Source of the DNA: Rhizobiaceae bacterium
Lineage (GTDB): Bacteria > Pseudomonadota > Alphaproteobacteria > Rhizobiales > Rhizobiaceae
Direction: 5' to 3'
DNA length: 64,000 bases
NCBI GenBank assembly: GCA_017644105.1
Contig: JAEPMD010000011.1
Coordinates: 5,145-69,144 of the forward strand
In this document: positions 19,606 through 29,187 of the stretch, in pieces
How positions within the stretch are numbered: position 1 is the first letter of the stretch
Layout of the letters: the number at the start of each line of letters is the position of its first letter
The notes under the pieces: generated by a model
What the model was told of the DNA's origin: nothing
Seen by the model: the letters and a program-made list of their open reading frames with translations, nothing else
Database searches by the model: none
Made by a program: the position numbers and the translations under genes

Positions 19606-21525
19606 GTGTCTGGTATAACAGTAAATAATAAGAATCTGAGTCTGGCCGTGACCACGGAGCGGCGGGACGTCGTGGAAAAAAGACGCGTACTCGGTCACGC
19701 TATCTCCTGTTCAGGATCAAAAGTTCAGATCGCCTCAGTTATTCCCAAAGATGACGTCGAATTTTCCATGAGTTGGTCAGTAGGGCGGTTGGTTTCCATC
19801 GCTGTGGGCGAGAGTCGTGTGGTTGCGCTTGTCTCATCCATGCGTATGCCGGATGGAAATTGGAACTTAGAAGGTTCGAATACCTTAAATGTTGAAGCAG
19901 AACTTGTTGGTGAAGTTCGCCCTGATTTAGATAAAGTAATTTTCTCCACGGGTATTAGCCAATATCCCTATTTAGGCGCACCTGTGCATGATATCCGCGC
20001 AAATGATTTGAAACTTATCTATGATGCGGGTTCTGACCATGCTGTCGCAGTTGGCAAACTCTCTCAAAATACTGAGATGGATGCGTCCATTTGTATGTCG
20101 TCTATGTTATCACGCCATTTTGCGCTTGTGGGCACAACCGGTGTCGGTAAATCGACCGCATTGTCTTTGCTAGTGAACAAGGCGATTGATTCAGACGATC
20201 AATTGCGCGTCTTAGTATTGGATCCGCACGACGAATTTGCGCCAGCTTTTGGGGATCGTTCAATCGCAATTGGTCCTGAAACACTTGATCTACCATTCTG
20301 GCTGTTTAAGTTTGATGAATTTGTTGAAGTTATTTTCCGAGGTCAGCCAAAAGTGATGGACGAAGTCAATGTCCTGCGCGATCTTATTGGTGAAGCCAAG
20401 AAAGCTTTCAAGGGCAATGGACCCTCCAGTCTCAGCAAACGAAATGAAACTTCCTCGATTACTGCAGATTCTCCTTTGCCTTATCGGATGGCAGATTTAC
20501 TTGCGCTTTTAGACGAGCGTATTGGGCGTTTGGAAGGTCGAAATGAAAAACCTTACTTACGTCAATTGAAGAACAGAGTGCTCTCAGCGATCAATAATCC
20601 GCGTTATTCCTTCATGTTCTCATCCAACACGATTAGTGACACAATTTTGGAAACGATCGGTACGATTTTCAGAATTCCTGGCGATGGTAAACCAGTTACG
20701 ACGTTCCAATTGGCTGGTATTCCGTCTGAAGTCGTTGATTCTGTCGCATCGGTCCTTTGTCGTATGGCATTTGAAATTGCGCTTTGGAGCGAAGGTGCGA
20801 TAAAAATCCTGGTAGTTTGCGAAGAAGCGCACCGCTACATCTCATCGGATTCTAAGTTGGGTTTTTTGCCAACGCGCCAGGCGATTTCACGGATTGCGAA
20901 AGAGGGCCGGAAATATGGCGTCAGCCTAGGGATTGTTACACAGCGTCCGGGCGAGCTTGATCCGACAATTTTGTCTCAGTGTTCGACTGTATTCGCCATG
21001 CGTTTGGCCAATGATCGAGATCAGGAAATCATCCGTTCTGCATTGCCAAATTCATCGACGTCAACAACAAGTTTCCTAGCATCCATCGGTAACGGTGAGG
21101 CGATAGCTTTTGGTGAAGCGGTTGCCGTACCCATGCGTATGAAGTTTGAGCGCGTTCCAAATTATGCGCTGCCAAGTGCAAACGGTGTTAAATCAACGGC
21201 AAGTTCTTTGAATTTGCGTTCGATCGTTGAAAAAATGCGTTCGACGGAAAGCGGCAAAAAACATCCAACTTCGCCAGATGGATTTGAAATGGGCGGAGCT
21301 GGTAGAGGAACGCCTGCACCGAGATCTGACGCCTCACTTCGAAGCGCAATGTTGGCGAGCGAACGCGAGGAAATTCCAAAAGAAGAGCAGAAATTTAGCT
21401 CGATCATGAAGAAGAAAAGCGCGCTTCGACGTAAACCCATTACGCCTGAATCAGGGGATAATAAAAGCGCCGCTGATCTTGAACGTGAAATGGAAGAGAT
21501 GCGTAACCGTCTCTTGGGCAAATAA
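19606..21525 (+). CDS. HerA-like ATP-binding protein (DUF87)
   Basis: A 639-residue P-loop ATPase of the HerA/FtsK group. An N-terminal beta-barrel HAS-type domain (about residues 1-130) precedes Walker A GTTGVGKST near residues 175-183, VLDPHDEF, a Walker B-type VVCEEAHRYI, and the arginine-finger region RIAKEGRKYGVSLGIVTQRP, all typical of HerA. The C-terminal about 100 residues are charged and low-complexity (EREMEEMRNRLLGK end). HerA proteins are DNA translocases/helicases, often paired with NurA nuclease or with Sir2-type defence effectors; no partner is adjacent here. I preferred the GTG preceded by GGGG six bases upstream over a GTG twelve bases earlier. Confidence 0.85.
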   Translation: MSGITVNNKNLSLAVTTERRDVVEKRRVLGHAISCSGSKVQIASVIPKDDVEFSMSWSVGRLVSIAVGESRVVALVSSMRMPDGNWNLEGSNTLNVEAELVGEVRPDLDKVIFSTGISQYPYLGAPVHDIRANDLKLIYDAGSDHAVAVGKLSQNTEMDASICMSSMLSRHFALVGTTGVGKSTALSLLVNKAIDSDDQLRVLVLDPHDEFAPAFGDRSIAIGPETLDLPFWLFKFDEFVEVIFRGQPKVMDEVNVLRDLIGEAKKAFKGNGPSSLSKRNETSSITADSPLPYRMADLLALLDERIGRLEGRNEKPYLRQLKNRVLSAINNPRYSFMFSSNTISDTILETIGTIFRIPGDGKPVTTFQLAGIPSEVVDSVASVLCRMAFEIALWSEGAIKILVVCEEAHRYISSDSKLGFLPTRQAISRIAKEGRKYGVSLGIVTQRPGELDPTILSQCSTVFAMRLANDRDQEIIRSALPNSSTSTTSFLASIGNGEAIAFGEAVAVPMRMKFERVPNYALPSANGVKSTASSLNLRSIVEKMRSTESGKKHPTSPDGFEMGGAGRGTPAPRSDASLRSAMLASEREEIPKEEQKFSSIMKKKSALRRKPITPESGDNKSAADLEREMEEMRNRLLGK

Positions 21526-22428
21526 CTACAATTTAGAAATCATCGTCCAATCTGATCCCAATTGGTTGCGAAACCAAGTGGATTGGCGTTTGGCATATTG
21601 ACGGGTTGCAATTATCGCAAGCTCGATCGCTTCTTCAAGCGAGATTTCATTGTCGAGATATCGTGCTATTTCTCTGACCCCGATCGCCTTCATGGACGTA
21701 TGGTTTGGATCGACATCAGCTGCAAGAATGTTTCTGACCTCATCAATCGCGCCTTCATCCATCATTTTGTGAAATCGTAATTTAATGCGCTCATGCAGGA
21801 TTGGGCGTTCTGGCATTAGGATTATCTTTTTTGATCGGCAAGTGTCTATTAATGGAGACCCTGTTGCATCCTGGTAATGTCGGATGGATTTGCCTGTTGC
21901 GTCATAAACTTCAAGCGCACGTGAAATTCGCTGTCTGTCATTGGGTTTAAATTCACTGGCGAGTTCCGGATCGCGTGCTTTAAGCTCGTGATAAAGCTCA
22001 GAAATACCATCATGTTCCAGTTTCTCGCGCCATTTTGTCCGGATGTCTTCAGGAATTTGCGGTATTTTGGATAGGCCGCCATTCAATGCTTTGAAATACA
22101 GTCCGGTGCCGCCCACAAAGACAGGAATTTTACCACGGGATTGAACTTCAGAAATGACCGCTGAGACTTCATCATACCAATGCCCCGTGGAGTACTCCGT
22201 TCCTGGCTGGACATAGCCATAAAGATGGTGGGGCACGCTTGCGAGTTCTTCCCTTGATGGCCGCGCAGTAATGACGTCTAAAATGTCATAGACTTGCATG
22301 GAATCCACATTGATAATTTCGCCATCGTGCATTTGTGCCAATTTAACTGCAAGCGCGGACTTGCCGCTGGCGGTTGGGCCAGCTATTTGGATGCTTGAGT
22401 TATTATCGAGTTGGAGAATCTCATTCAT
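21526..22428 (-). CDS. miaA: tRNA dimethylallyltransferase
   Basis: Transfers dimethylallyl to N6 of adenosine 37 in tRNAs reading UNN codons. The 300-residue form starting at MNEILQ fits the family length; a longer in-frame extension upstream would run through serB and is rejected. Walker A GPTASGKS is at residues 17-24, DSMQVYDILDVITARPS follows, and the C-terminal IIATRQYAKRQSTWFRNQ is the conserved tRNA-binding stretch. No alternative start lies between this ATG and the P-loop. The start codon overlaps that of divergent serB by two bases. Confidence 0.94.
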   Translation of the reverse strand: MNEILQLDNNSSIQIAGPTASGKSALAVKLAQMHDGEIINVDSMQVYDILDVITARPSREELASVPHHLYGYVQPGTEYSTGHWYDEVSAVISEVQSRGKIPVFVGGTGLYFKALNGGLSKIPQIPEDIRTKWREKLEHDGISELYHELKARDPELASEFKPNDRQRISRALEVYDATGKSIRHYQDATGSPLIDTCRSKKIILMPERPILHERIKLRFHKMMDEGAIDEVRNILAADVDPNHTSMKAIGVREIARYLDNEISLEEAIELAIIATRQYAKRQSTWFRNQLGSDWTMISKL

Positions 22429-23314
22429 GCCCTTCGTTGCCACGCTTATAGCCCATCCGTCAAATCCAATTTTATCATCAAAGATTGGAGAAGATGCTGC
22501 CGCGGCTGTTTCAGCTTCAGGATTATATTGGCTGGCAGATGGGATTGCGTGCGATATCGCATTGCCAGATGGCTGTGATTTGGAGGAGGCCAAAACCGAG
22601 ATATTGGCAGTCATTGGCGATCTTCCCATTGATCTGGCCATTCAGGAAGCTGAAACTCGCCGCAAGAAATTGCTGATTGCGGATATGGATTCCACCATGA
22701 TTGAGCAAGAATGTATTGATGAGCTTGCTGCTGAAGTTGGTCTAAAAGAAAAGGTGGCGGAAATTACAGCGCGTGCGATGAATGGCGAATTGGATTTTGA
22801 ATTTGCACTTCGCGAGCGGGTAGGGCTGCTTAAAGGTCTTTCCCTGAGTGTCGTAGATGATGTGATTAAAAACCGCATTACTTTGATGTCAGGTGGTAAG
22901 ACGCTGGTTGCGACTATGAAAAAACATGGTGGTTATTGTGCGCTGGTTTCTGGCGGTTTTACTGTATTTACCGGGCCGATCTCAAAGGAAATCGGTTTTG
23001 ATGAGCATCGCTCAAATTTGCTATTGGAAGAAGATGGTATTTTAACCGGACAAGTTGGCGATCCGATTTTGGGTAAGCAGGCTAAGGTCGATGCTCTGAA
23101 TGAGATTTCAGAAAAACTTGGTATATCCCCAAATGATGCTATTGCCGTCGGGGATGGGGCGAATGATCTTGGCATGTTGCAACTCGCCGGTTCTGGCGTT
23201 GCACTTCACGCTAAGCCGACCGTTGCCGCGCAAGCGGACATTAAGATGGATCATGCGGATTTGACAGCCCTGTTATATTTACAGGGCTATCGCAAATCAG
23301 ATTTCGTTGAATAG
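22427..23314 (+). CDS. serB: Phosphoserine phosphatase
   Basis: HAD-superfamily enzyme (295 residues) that completes serine synthesis by hydrolysing phosphoserine. The nucleophile motif DMDSTMI is near residues 86-92, motif II is SGGFTVFTGPI, and motif III GDGANDLGML lies near 242. The roughly 80-residue N-terminal segment (VATLIAHPSNPIL onwards) is the rhizobial SerB N-domain. The start is fixed by that conserved beginning. It reads away from miaA with overlapping start codons, so its promoter must lie within miaA. Serine links to one-carbon metabolism through glycine and tetrahydrofolate. Confidence 0.95.
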   Translation: MPFVATLIAHPSNPILSSKIGEDAAAAVSASGLYWLADGIACDIALPDGCDLEEAKTEILAVIGDLPIDLAIQEAETRRKKLLIADMDSTMIEQECIDELAAEVGLKEKVAEITARAMNGELDFEFALRERVGLLKGLSLSVVDDVIKNRITLMSGGKTLVATMKKHGGYCALVSGGFTVFTGPISKEIGFDEHRSNLLLEEDGILTGQVGDPILGKQAKVDALNEISEKLGISPNDAIAVGDGANDLGMLQLAGSGVALHAKPTVAAQADIKMDHADLTALLYLQGYRKSDFVE

Positions 23315-23315
23315 T

Positions 23316-24824
23316 CTATTCAATTCGGATCGTTACAAATCGTAACTCACCCATTGGGTTCGCAATCATAAAGAATGCATTGCGGCGTCCGTTAGATTTC
23401 AGCTTTTCAACGATCTCTTCAACATCCTGCGGTGTTTTAACCGCTTCTTGCGCAACTTCGACAATGACATTGCCAGCTTGCACGTCTTTTTTATCCGCGT
23501 TTGATCCTTCATCAACGGCATTAATAAGAACGCCATTGGTATTCTCATCAATTTGAAATTCTTCGCGTAGCGGATCTGTTAGTTCACGAAGTTCCATACC
23601 CATCAATTCAACAACTGCTGGCTCTTCTTCATCAGTAACGGTCGGCTCATTGCCATCAGCCGCTGCAAGCTTACGCTCACCGTCTTCTAAACGACCAAGA
23701 GTCACTTTGATGCTCATCATCTCACCCTTGCGCAGGATATCGACGTCTACTTCCTTGCCCACTGGGCTTTCAGCTACAATGCGAGGAAGATCGCGCACGG
23801 TACCGACATCTTTGCCGTCAAATGTGACGATGATGTCGCCAGCTTGCATGATGCCTTCAACAGGACCTTCTGGGATGACACCTGCAACGAGTGCACCCTT
23901 AGCTTCGTCCATGCCGAGGCTTTCAGCTATATCGTCGGTGACAGGCTGAATACGCACACCAAGCCAACCGCGACGCGTTTCACCGAAGTCTCGTAATTGA
24001 TTGATGACATTAGACGCAAGCTCTGTCGGGACGGAAAAGCCAATGCCGATCGAGCCACCAGTAGGGGAGATAATCGCTGTGTTAATGCCGATCACTTCGC
24101 CTGCCATATTAAATAAGGGACCACCGGAGTTACCCCGGTTAATCGCTGCATCTGTTTGGATGTAATTGTCATAAGGGCCTGAATTGATATCGCGACCAAT
24201 CGCAGACACGATCCCGATTGAGACTGAACCGCCAAGCCCAAATGGATTGCCGATTGCCATCACCCAATCGCCAATGCGCATTTTGGTAGAATCACCGATA
24301 GGAACAAAATCGAGCGGTTCATCCGATTCGATTTTCAAAACAGCGAGATCGGTTTTTGGGTCAGCGCCGACAAGGACGGCATCAAGGCGGCGACCATCTG
24401 CGAAAATAACTTCGATATTGTCAGCGTTTTCAATCACATGATTGTTGGTCACAACGGTGCCTTCGGCATCAATTACAAAGCCAGAACCCAGTGAGCTGAC
24501 CTGCTGGTTTGGTGTTCTGCGGCCATTTTCACGGTCTTGAAAGAACTCATCAAAAAACTCTTGAAATGGCTGGCCGTCTGGGGCGTTGCGCGGTGTATTG
24601 CGTTGCCCTGAAGTTTCAACTGACTGGGAAGTTGAAATGTTGACCACCGCACCCATCAAGCCTTCGGCAAGATCGGCAACCGATGCTGGGCCGTTGGGTG
24701 CTTGCGCTTTGACAAAGTTGGTGCTGGCGAAAACAATTAGCAGAGCGAGTACAAAACCTGCGAACGCATTGACCTTTAGAATTTCACTCAAATGTATCGC
24801 TTTAGACTTCATAATTTTCCTCAT
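23316..24824 (-). CDS. degP: Periplasmic Do-family serine protease/chaperone (DegP/HtrA)
   Basis: A 502-residue HtrA protease that degrades or refolds damaged envelope proteins. The N-terminal hydrophobic segment ends at VKA/QAP, a likely signal peptide. The catalytic triad is visible: His129 (TNNHVIEN), Asp159 (KTDLAVLKI) and Ser233 (GNSGGPLFN). Two PDZ domains follow (about 285-380 and 410-500). It is the last gene after hflK, hflC and DUF2065, a common alphaproteobacterial set for membrane and periplasmic protein quality control. An alternative Met start lies four codons in. It ends one base from the serB stop. Confidence 0.96.
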   Translation of the reverse strand: MRKIMKSKAIHLSEILKVNAFAGFVLALLIVFASTNFVKAQAPNGPASVADLAEGLMGAVVNISTSQSVETSGQRNTPRNAPDGQPFQEFFDEFFQDRENGRRTPNQQVSSLGSGFVIDAEGTVVTNNHVIENADNIEVIFADGRRLDAVLVGADPKTDLAVLKIESDEPLDFVPIGDSTKMRIGDWVMAIGNPFGLGGSVSIGIVSAIGRDINSGPYDNYIQTDAAINRGNSGGPLFNMAGEVIGINTAIISPTGGSIGIGFSVPTELASNVINQLRDFGETRRGWLGVRIQPVTDDIAESLGMDEAKGALVAGVIPEGPVEGIMQAGDIIVTFDGKDVGTVRDLPRIVAESPVGKEVDVDILRKGEMMSIKVTLGRLEDGERKLAAADGNEPTVTDEEEPAVVELMGMELRELTDPLREEFQIDENTNGVLINAVDEGSNADKKDVQAGNVIVEVAQEAVKTPQDVEEIVEKLKSNGRRNAFFMIANPMGELRFVTIRIE

Positions 24825-24859
24825 TATAAATGCGTCGTCGCCCTCTATAAGCTATTTAA

Positions 24860-25045
24860 TCACCCGCGAATGAGCCACACAAGCCCAACTCCGATCACGA
24901 CTGCAATCAGGCCAATATTTCTTAATTGATTATCGGGAATTTGCGGCAAAATCTGCGCCATTTTTTTCATTGAAGCTGGCGCTATTGCGTAAATCAAACC
25001 TTCAATGACCAGAAAAAGTCCTACCGCCACGATGAGATCATGCAT
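24860..25045 (-). CDS. DUF2065 small membrane protein
   Basis: A 61-residue protein with two transmembrane helices (about residues 3-22 and 42-60) linked by a short basic loop (MKKMAQILPQIPDNQLR), the typical DUF2065 layout. It lies 15 bases after hflC and before degP in the same direction. Members of this family regularly follow hflC in proteobacteria, which suggests a role with the HflKC-FtsH complex, but no activity is known. Confidence 0.9.
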   Translation of the reverse strand: MHDLIVAVGLFLVIEGLIYAIAPASMKKMAQILPQIPDNQLRNIGLIAVVIGVGLVWLIRG

Positions 25046-25060
25046 GGCGGTAGGCTCCTA

Positions 25061-25969
25061 TTAGTTGCCAGGTGCTGGTGCAGCAGCTGGTTGACCTGCA
25101 GAATTCTTAAAGAATTTGAAGAATTCGGAATCAGGTGACAGAACCATAGTTGTTCCATCCGCTTCGATGGCTTTGCCATAAGCTTCCATCGAACGATAAA
25201 ATTCAAAGAAACCTTGGTCACGGTTAAATGCATCCGCAAAGATTGCATTTCGCTCCGCATCGCCTTCACCTCGAATGATCTGCGCATCACGTTCAGCTGC
25301 AGAGACAAACTCCACTACCTGACGATCAGCAATTGATCTGAGGCGTTGGCCAGCTTCAATACCGCGGGCACGAATAGCTTCAGCTTCTGCAAGACGTTCG
25401 GCTTTCATACGCTCGTAGGTCTGTTGCGAAACTTCTTGTGTCAGATCCGTACGACGGATACGCACATCATCAATTGTTACGCCAAGCGCTTGCGCTTCAG
25501 GGCGTAGCTGATCACGTACTTCACGCATCATAGATGCACGTTCTGCAGACAATGCTGCCTCAAATCCGCGCAAACCGTATACTGTACGAAGTGCAGAGTT
25601 CAAACGTGTTCTTAGTCTTGATTCAACTGCGATCACATCACCAGATACCGTTTGTCTAAAGGTTTGAGCATCTGAGATTTTGTACAATACAAATGCATCC
25701 ACCTCGTAGAATTTACCGCCTGAAACCTGAACACGGATGTTTTCAAGATCAAAACGCAATGTGCGGTCTTCGACATATTGAACACTATCGAAATCGGCGA
25801 AAGTGAACGGCACTTTGAAATAAAGGCCGGGCTCTGTTTTCACGCTTTGGATTTCACCAAAACGAATAACAATGGCTTGTTCGCGTTCGTTCACAACGAA
25901 GAGTGATGAATAAACAATCACAGCAAGGACTGCGAAGACACCTAAGAAGAAGGGTAAACGGCTAGACAT
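25061..25969 (-). CDS. hflC: FtsH modulator HflC
   Basis: SPFH/prohibitin-family membrane protein (302 residues) that with HflK forms a large cage around the FtsH protease. One N-terminal transmembrane helix (about residues 5-25), then the band-7 domain (FVVNEREQAIVIRFGEI onwards) and a long coiled coil with the helix AESRLRTRLNSALRTVYG and ERDAQIIRGEGDAERNAIFA. It begins two bases after the hflK stop, so translation is probably coupled. Confidence 0.96.
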   Translation of the reverse strand: MSSRLPFFLGVFAVLAVIVYSSLFVVNEREQAIVIRFGEIQSVKTEPGLYFKVPFTFADFDSVQYVEDRTLRFDLENIRVQVSGGKFYEVDAFVLYKISDAQTFRQTVSGDVIAVESRLRTRLNSALRTVYGLRGFEAALSAERASMMREVRDQLRPEAQALGVTIDDVRIRRTDLTQEVSQQTYERMKAERLAEAEAIRARGIEAGQRLRSIADRQVVEFVSAAERDAQIIRGEGDAERNAIFADAFNRDQGFFEFYRSMEAYGKAIEADGTTMVLSPDSEFFKFFKNSAGQPAAAPAPGN

Positions 25970-25971
25970 GA

Positions 25972-27078
25972 TTAGTTGCCTCCTGTTCTTGGTTTTGCAA
26001 GCTCATTGAGCGGCAAGTAAGGCACAACGCCTTGTGAATTCCCACCTTGCTCGATGATCACTTTATTCGCTTTGCCTAATACACCTTCCATTGTCTCAAG
26101 ATAGAGACGCTGACGTGTCACTTCAGGCGCTTTTGCATATTCTTCGTAAATTGAGATAAAGCGTTGTGCTTCACCGTTTGCTTCGTTCACAACACGGTCT
26201 TTATAACCGGCGGCTTCCTCACGAACTTTGGCTGCCTGACCACGTGCCTGACCCAGTTTTTGGTTGGCATATTGGTTGGCTTCTTCTACAAAACGATCTT
26301 CATCCTGTTCAGCACGCTGCACTTCATCAAAGGCATCAGCCACTTCACGAGGAGGGGCAGCATCCTCAATGGATACAGTGTTGATCGCAATACCAGCAGG
26401 GAAGCTATCCATGACGCTTTGGACAATTTCTTGGACTTCGTTCGCAATTGCATCACGATTGTCACGGAAAATATCTTGCGCTGGACGACGACCTACAATT
26501 TCACGCATCGCGCTTTCAGATACTTGACGTAGTGTGTCTTCAGGACGCGCTACATTGAACAAATAAGCAGCAGGATCGGAGATATTGTAAAGCACTTTAA
26601 ACTCCACATCGACGATGTTTTGGTCACCTGAAAGCATTAGGCCTTCTGTTGAACCTGAACGATTGGTGCTGCCAGAAATGATCTCACGCTCTGAGATATT
26701 TGCGATCTCAACAGTTTCAACTGGCCAGAAGATCACATGCAGACCTGGCATTGCGACTTCTTCTTTTGGCTTACCGAAGCGCAATTCAACACCGCGCTCA
26801 TCCGGTTGCACTGTATAAACTGCCTGCGTACCCCAAAGGAAGGCAAGCACCAAAAAACCGAGGATGAAAATGAATGGAGACCCACCACCACCTACGGCTT
26901 TATTAAATCTGTCTTGTGTTTGACGTAATAGCTCTTCAACGTCGGGCTGGTTGCCACCGCCACCGCCGCCGCCAGGGCGTTTCGGGCCATTGCCCCAAGG
27001 GCCGCCACCGCCGCCATTGTTACCTCCGCCGCCGCCCCATGGGCCGCCGCCTCCACCATTTTGATTGCTCCAAGGCAT
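25972..27078 (-). CDS. hflK: FtsH modulator HflK
   Basis: Partner of HflC in the FtsH-associated SPFH cage (368 residues). The first 50 residues are a Gly/Asn/Pro/Trp-rich low-complexity tract (repeated GGGG and PWG) typical of proteobacterial HflK, followed by a transmembrane helix near residues 70-90, the band-7 domain starting at VYTVQPDERGVELRFGKP, and a coiled-coil tail. It heads hflK-hflC-DUF2065-degP after a 120-base gap from folA, where a separate promoter is likely. Confidence 0.96.
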   Translation of the reverse strand: MPWSNQNGGGGGPWGGGGGNNGGGGGPWGNGPKRPGGGGGGGNQPDVEELLRQTQDRFNKAVGGGGSPFIFILGFLVLAFLWGTQAVYTVQPDERGVELRFGKPKEEVAMPGLHVIFWPVETVEIANISEREIISGSTNRSGSTEGLMLSGDQNIVDVEFKVLYNISDPAAYLFNVARPEDTLRQVSESAMREIVGRRPAQDIFRDNRDAIANEVQEIVQSVMDSFPAGIAINTVSIEDAAPPREVADAFDEVQRAEQDEDRFVEEANQYANQKLGQARGQAAKVREEAAGYKDRVVNEANGEAQRFISIYEEYAKAPEVTRQRLYLETMEGVLGKANKVIIEQGGNSQGVVPYLPLNELAKPRTGGN

Positions 27079-27198
27079 TCAGTTCTCTTTCCTGTTACAT
27101 AACCATAGTATAGTTCTAATTAGTTATAGGTATCGCGATAGCCGCTTTCAACGCGCTTGTTACCTACAAATGGATATTTTCAACGTTTATGGTGCTAT

Positions 27199-27717
27199 TT
27201 ACGTACCTCTGCGTCGATAGATCACATATTCAGTGGGGTAATTGTCCTTTTCTCCCGCTGGCACATGCTCTTGATGGGTGATTTCCCATTGATTTTGGGC
27301 AATTTCAGGAAATTTCGTATCCCCGTCAATTTCCGCATCAATATGGGTGATATAAAGTTGATCGGCCGCGGCCATGGCTAAATCATAGATTTGCCCACCG
27401 CCAGCGATGAAAATTTCTGATTTTCCATCATTTCTTGCTGTTTCTTTGGCGGTTTCGATGGCGCTTTCTAAACTAAAACAATGCGTAATGCCGTCCGCTT
27501 CATATTTGCTGCGGGAAATTACGATATTTTGGCGTCCCGGCAATGGTTTGCCACCAAAAGATAGAAATGTTTTGCGTCCGATGATGATTGGGCAACCCAT
27601 TGTGACAGACTTAAATCTTTTGAGATCAGTGGATAATCGCCACGGCATATCGCCATCACGGCCAATGACACCGTTGCTTGAGACCGCAGCAATCATGGAG
27701 ATTGTGATATCACTCAT
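27199..27717 (-). CDS. folA: Dihydrofolate reductase
   Basis: NADPH-dependent reduction of dihydrofolate to tetrahydrofolate (172 residues, normal length). The start [20 protein letters not shown], the GRKTF phosphate-binding motif and [14 protein letters not shown] are canonical. The ATG overlaps the thyA stop by four bases, so the two are translated together: ThyA makes dihydrofolate and FolA recycles it. Confidence 0.97.
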   Translation of the reverse strand: MSDITISMIAAVSSNGVIGRDGDMPWRLSTDLKRFKSVTMGCPIIIGRKTFLSFGGKPLPGRQNIVISRSKYEADGITHCFSLESAIETAKETARNDGKSEIFIAGGGQIYDLAMAAADQLYITHIDAEIDGDTKFPEIAQNQWEITHQEHVPAGEKDNYPTEYVIYRRRGT

Positions 27718-28520
27718 ACGGCGACCGGTGCCTTAATGCCCGGATCAGGATTGTAATCCTCAAGCTTGAAATCTTCGAATTTGAAAGAAAAGATGTCTTT
27801 GACGTCTGGATTGATCCACATGGTCGGCAGCTCTTTTGGTGTGCGAGATAATTGCAGTTTCACCTGATCAAAATGGTTGTGATAGATATGTCCATCGCCA
27901 AGTGTATGCACAAACTCACCCGCCTTAAGCCCACATACTTGCGCTAGCATCATGGTTAGCATGGAATAAGAGGCAATGTTAAACGGCACACCTAAAAAGA
28001 TATCTGCTGATCTTTGATAGAGTTGGCAGGAGAGGGTGCCATTCGCGACATAAAACTGAAAGAGACAATGGCACGGGGGCAGGGCCATATCATCAACTTG
28101 TGCCGGGTTCCATGCGGTTACAATGTGCCGACGCGAATCCGGATTGTTTTTCAAGCTATCAACCAGTTTTGTGATCTGATCGACGGTTTGATTGTTTGGA
28201 GCCGGCCAAGACCGCCATTGTGCGCCATAAACTGGGCCTAAATCACCATTTTCATCCGCCCATTCATCCCAAATACTCACGCCATTATCTTGGAGGTACT
28301 TGATATTGGTATCACCTGCCAAAAACCACAGATTTTCGTGGATGATTGAGCGCAGATGCAGCTTTTTGGTGGTTAAAACAGGGAGTTTTTCGCTGATATC
28401 AAACCGCATTTGATAGCCAAAGACCGAACGCGTGCCGGTGCCTGTGCGATCATCCCGATCAACACCGTTTTCCATGACATGTTTTAAGAGATCATGATAT
28501 TGTTGCATATTCATCGCCAC
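27714..28520 (-). CDS. thyA: Thymidylate synthase
   Basis: Methylates dUMP to dTMP with methylene-tetrahydrofolate (268 residues). The catalytic cysteine lies in [12 protein letters not shown], and [17 protein letters not shown] and the [12 protein letters not shown] phosphate-site segment are intact. The gene leads the thyA-folA operon. Confidence 0.97.
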   Translation of the reverse strand: MAMNMQQYHDLLKHVMENGVDRDDRTGTGTRSVFGYQMRFDISEKLPVLTTKKLHLRSIIHENLWFLAGDTNIKYLQDNGVSIWDEWADENGDLGPVYGAQWRSWPAPNNQTVDQITKLVDSLKNNPDSRRHIVTAWNPAQVDDMALPPCHCLFQFYVANGTLSCQLYQRSADIFLGVPFNIASYSMLTMMLAQVCGLKAGEFVHTLGDGHIYHNHFDQVKLQLSRTPKELPTMWINPDVKDIFSFKFEDFKLEDYNPDPGIKAPVAV

Positions 28521-28609
28521 CTTGAGAATCGTAATGTTGAAGCTAAGCTATTTTCAGCGCCATACAAGAGTTGAGGCGTATTTCTCACAGTTTGTCGGGT
28601 CCAGACGAC

Positions 28610-28638
28610 AAAAAAGCCTCGCAATTCTGCAAGGCTTT
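28610..28638 (-). terminator. Intrinsic terminator of the DUF2853 gene
   Basis: Minus-strand stem AAGCCTTGC / GCGAGGCTT around the loop AGAATT, followed by a T run. It lies 29 bases beyond the DUF2853 stop and upstream of thyA. Confidence 0.85.
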
Positions 28639-28666
28639 CTCGTGAAATTGATTGTTTGGGTTTTGA

Positions 28667-28978
28667 TTAAGCAAGATCGCCCAATTTTCCCAACTCTTCT
28701 GCAACAAGATAGTAGAATGTCACGCGTGATTTCGTTTTATCATCGCTCATTGTTTCGCAAGTTTTAGCAACCGCATTTTCCGCTGCATCACCCGTGACGC
28801 CAAGTTTCTTGCCACACCATTTTTCAACAACGCGATCAAGTTCCTTTGTGTCTGAACATGCAACCATTGACGAATCACGGTTACGCAATGCAATGCCCAG
28901 ATGTTTTACGATTTTTGTTACGATAGCTTCGTCAGCGCCCGCATCATATTTTTGAACGTCTGCTAGATATTCACTCAT
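28667..28978 (-). CDS. DUF2853 protein
   Basis: A 103-residue cytoplasmic protein of DUF2853, recognised from MSEYLADVQKYDAGADEAIV and the C-terminal SRVTFYYLVAEELGKL. Three cysteines (SMVACSD, EKWCGKK, KTCETM) are conserved-looking. The family is widespread in rhizobia and has an all-helical structure but no known function. It is monocistronic with its own terminator and reads away from the tmRNA gene. Confidence 0.9.
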   Translation of the reverse strand: MSEYLADVQKYDAGADEAIVTKIVKHLGIALRNRDSSMVACSDTKELDRVVEKWCGKKLGVTGDAAENAVAKTCETMSDDKTKSRVTFYYLVAEELGKLGDLA

Positions 28979-29187
28979 AATGTCTCCTCACTTTGTCTTC
29001 ATGCCCCGTACATGTGCACAAGTGCAGTTGAATGATAGGCTATGTTTGGCATTTGAGGGTCTTGAGTCAATCATTAATTGCGAAACTATTTCGCTAAACT
29101 TGCATATTTTTAATGCTTTAGACCTTTTCAGCGCGTCGGGGAGACCTTATATTGGGTGTGCTGCTTTATGCAGCTATGGAAATAAAT

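Noticed and set aside
22298-22641. Longer upstream starts for serB and miaA
   Set aside because: The extensions simply read through the other gene's coding region and precede the conserved N-termini of both families.
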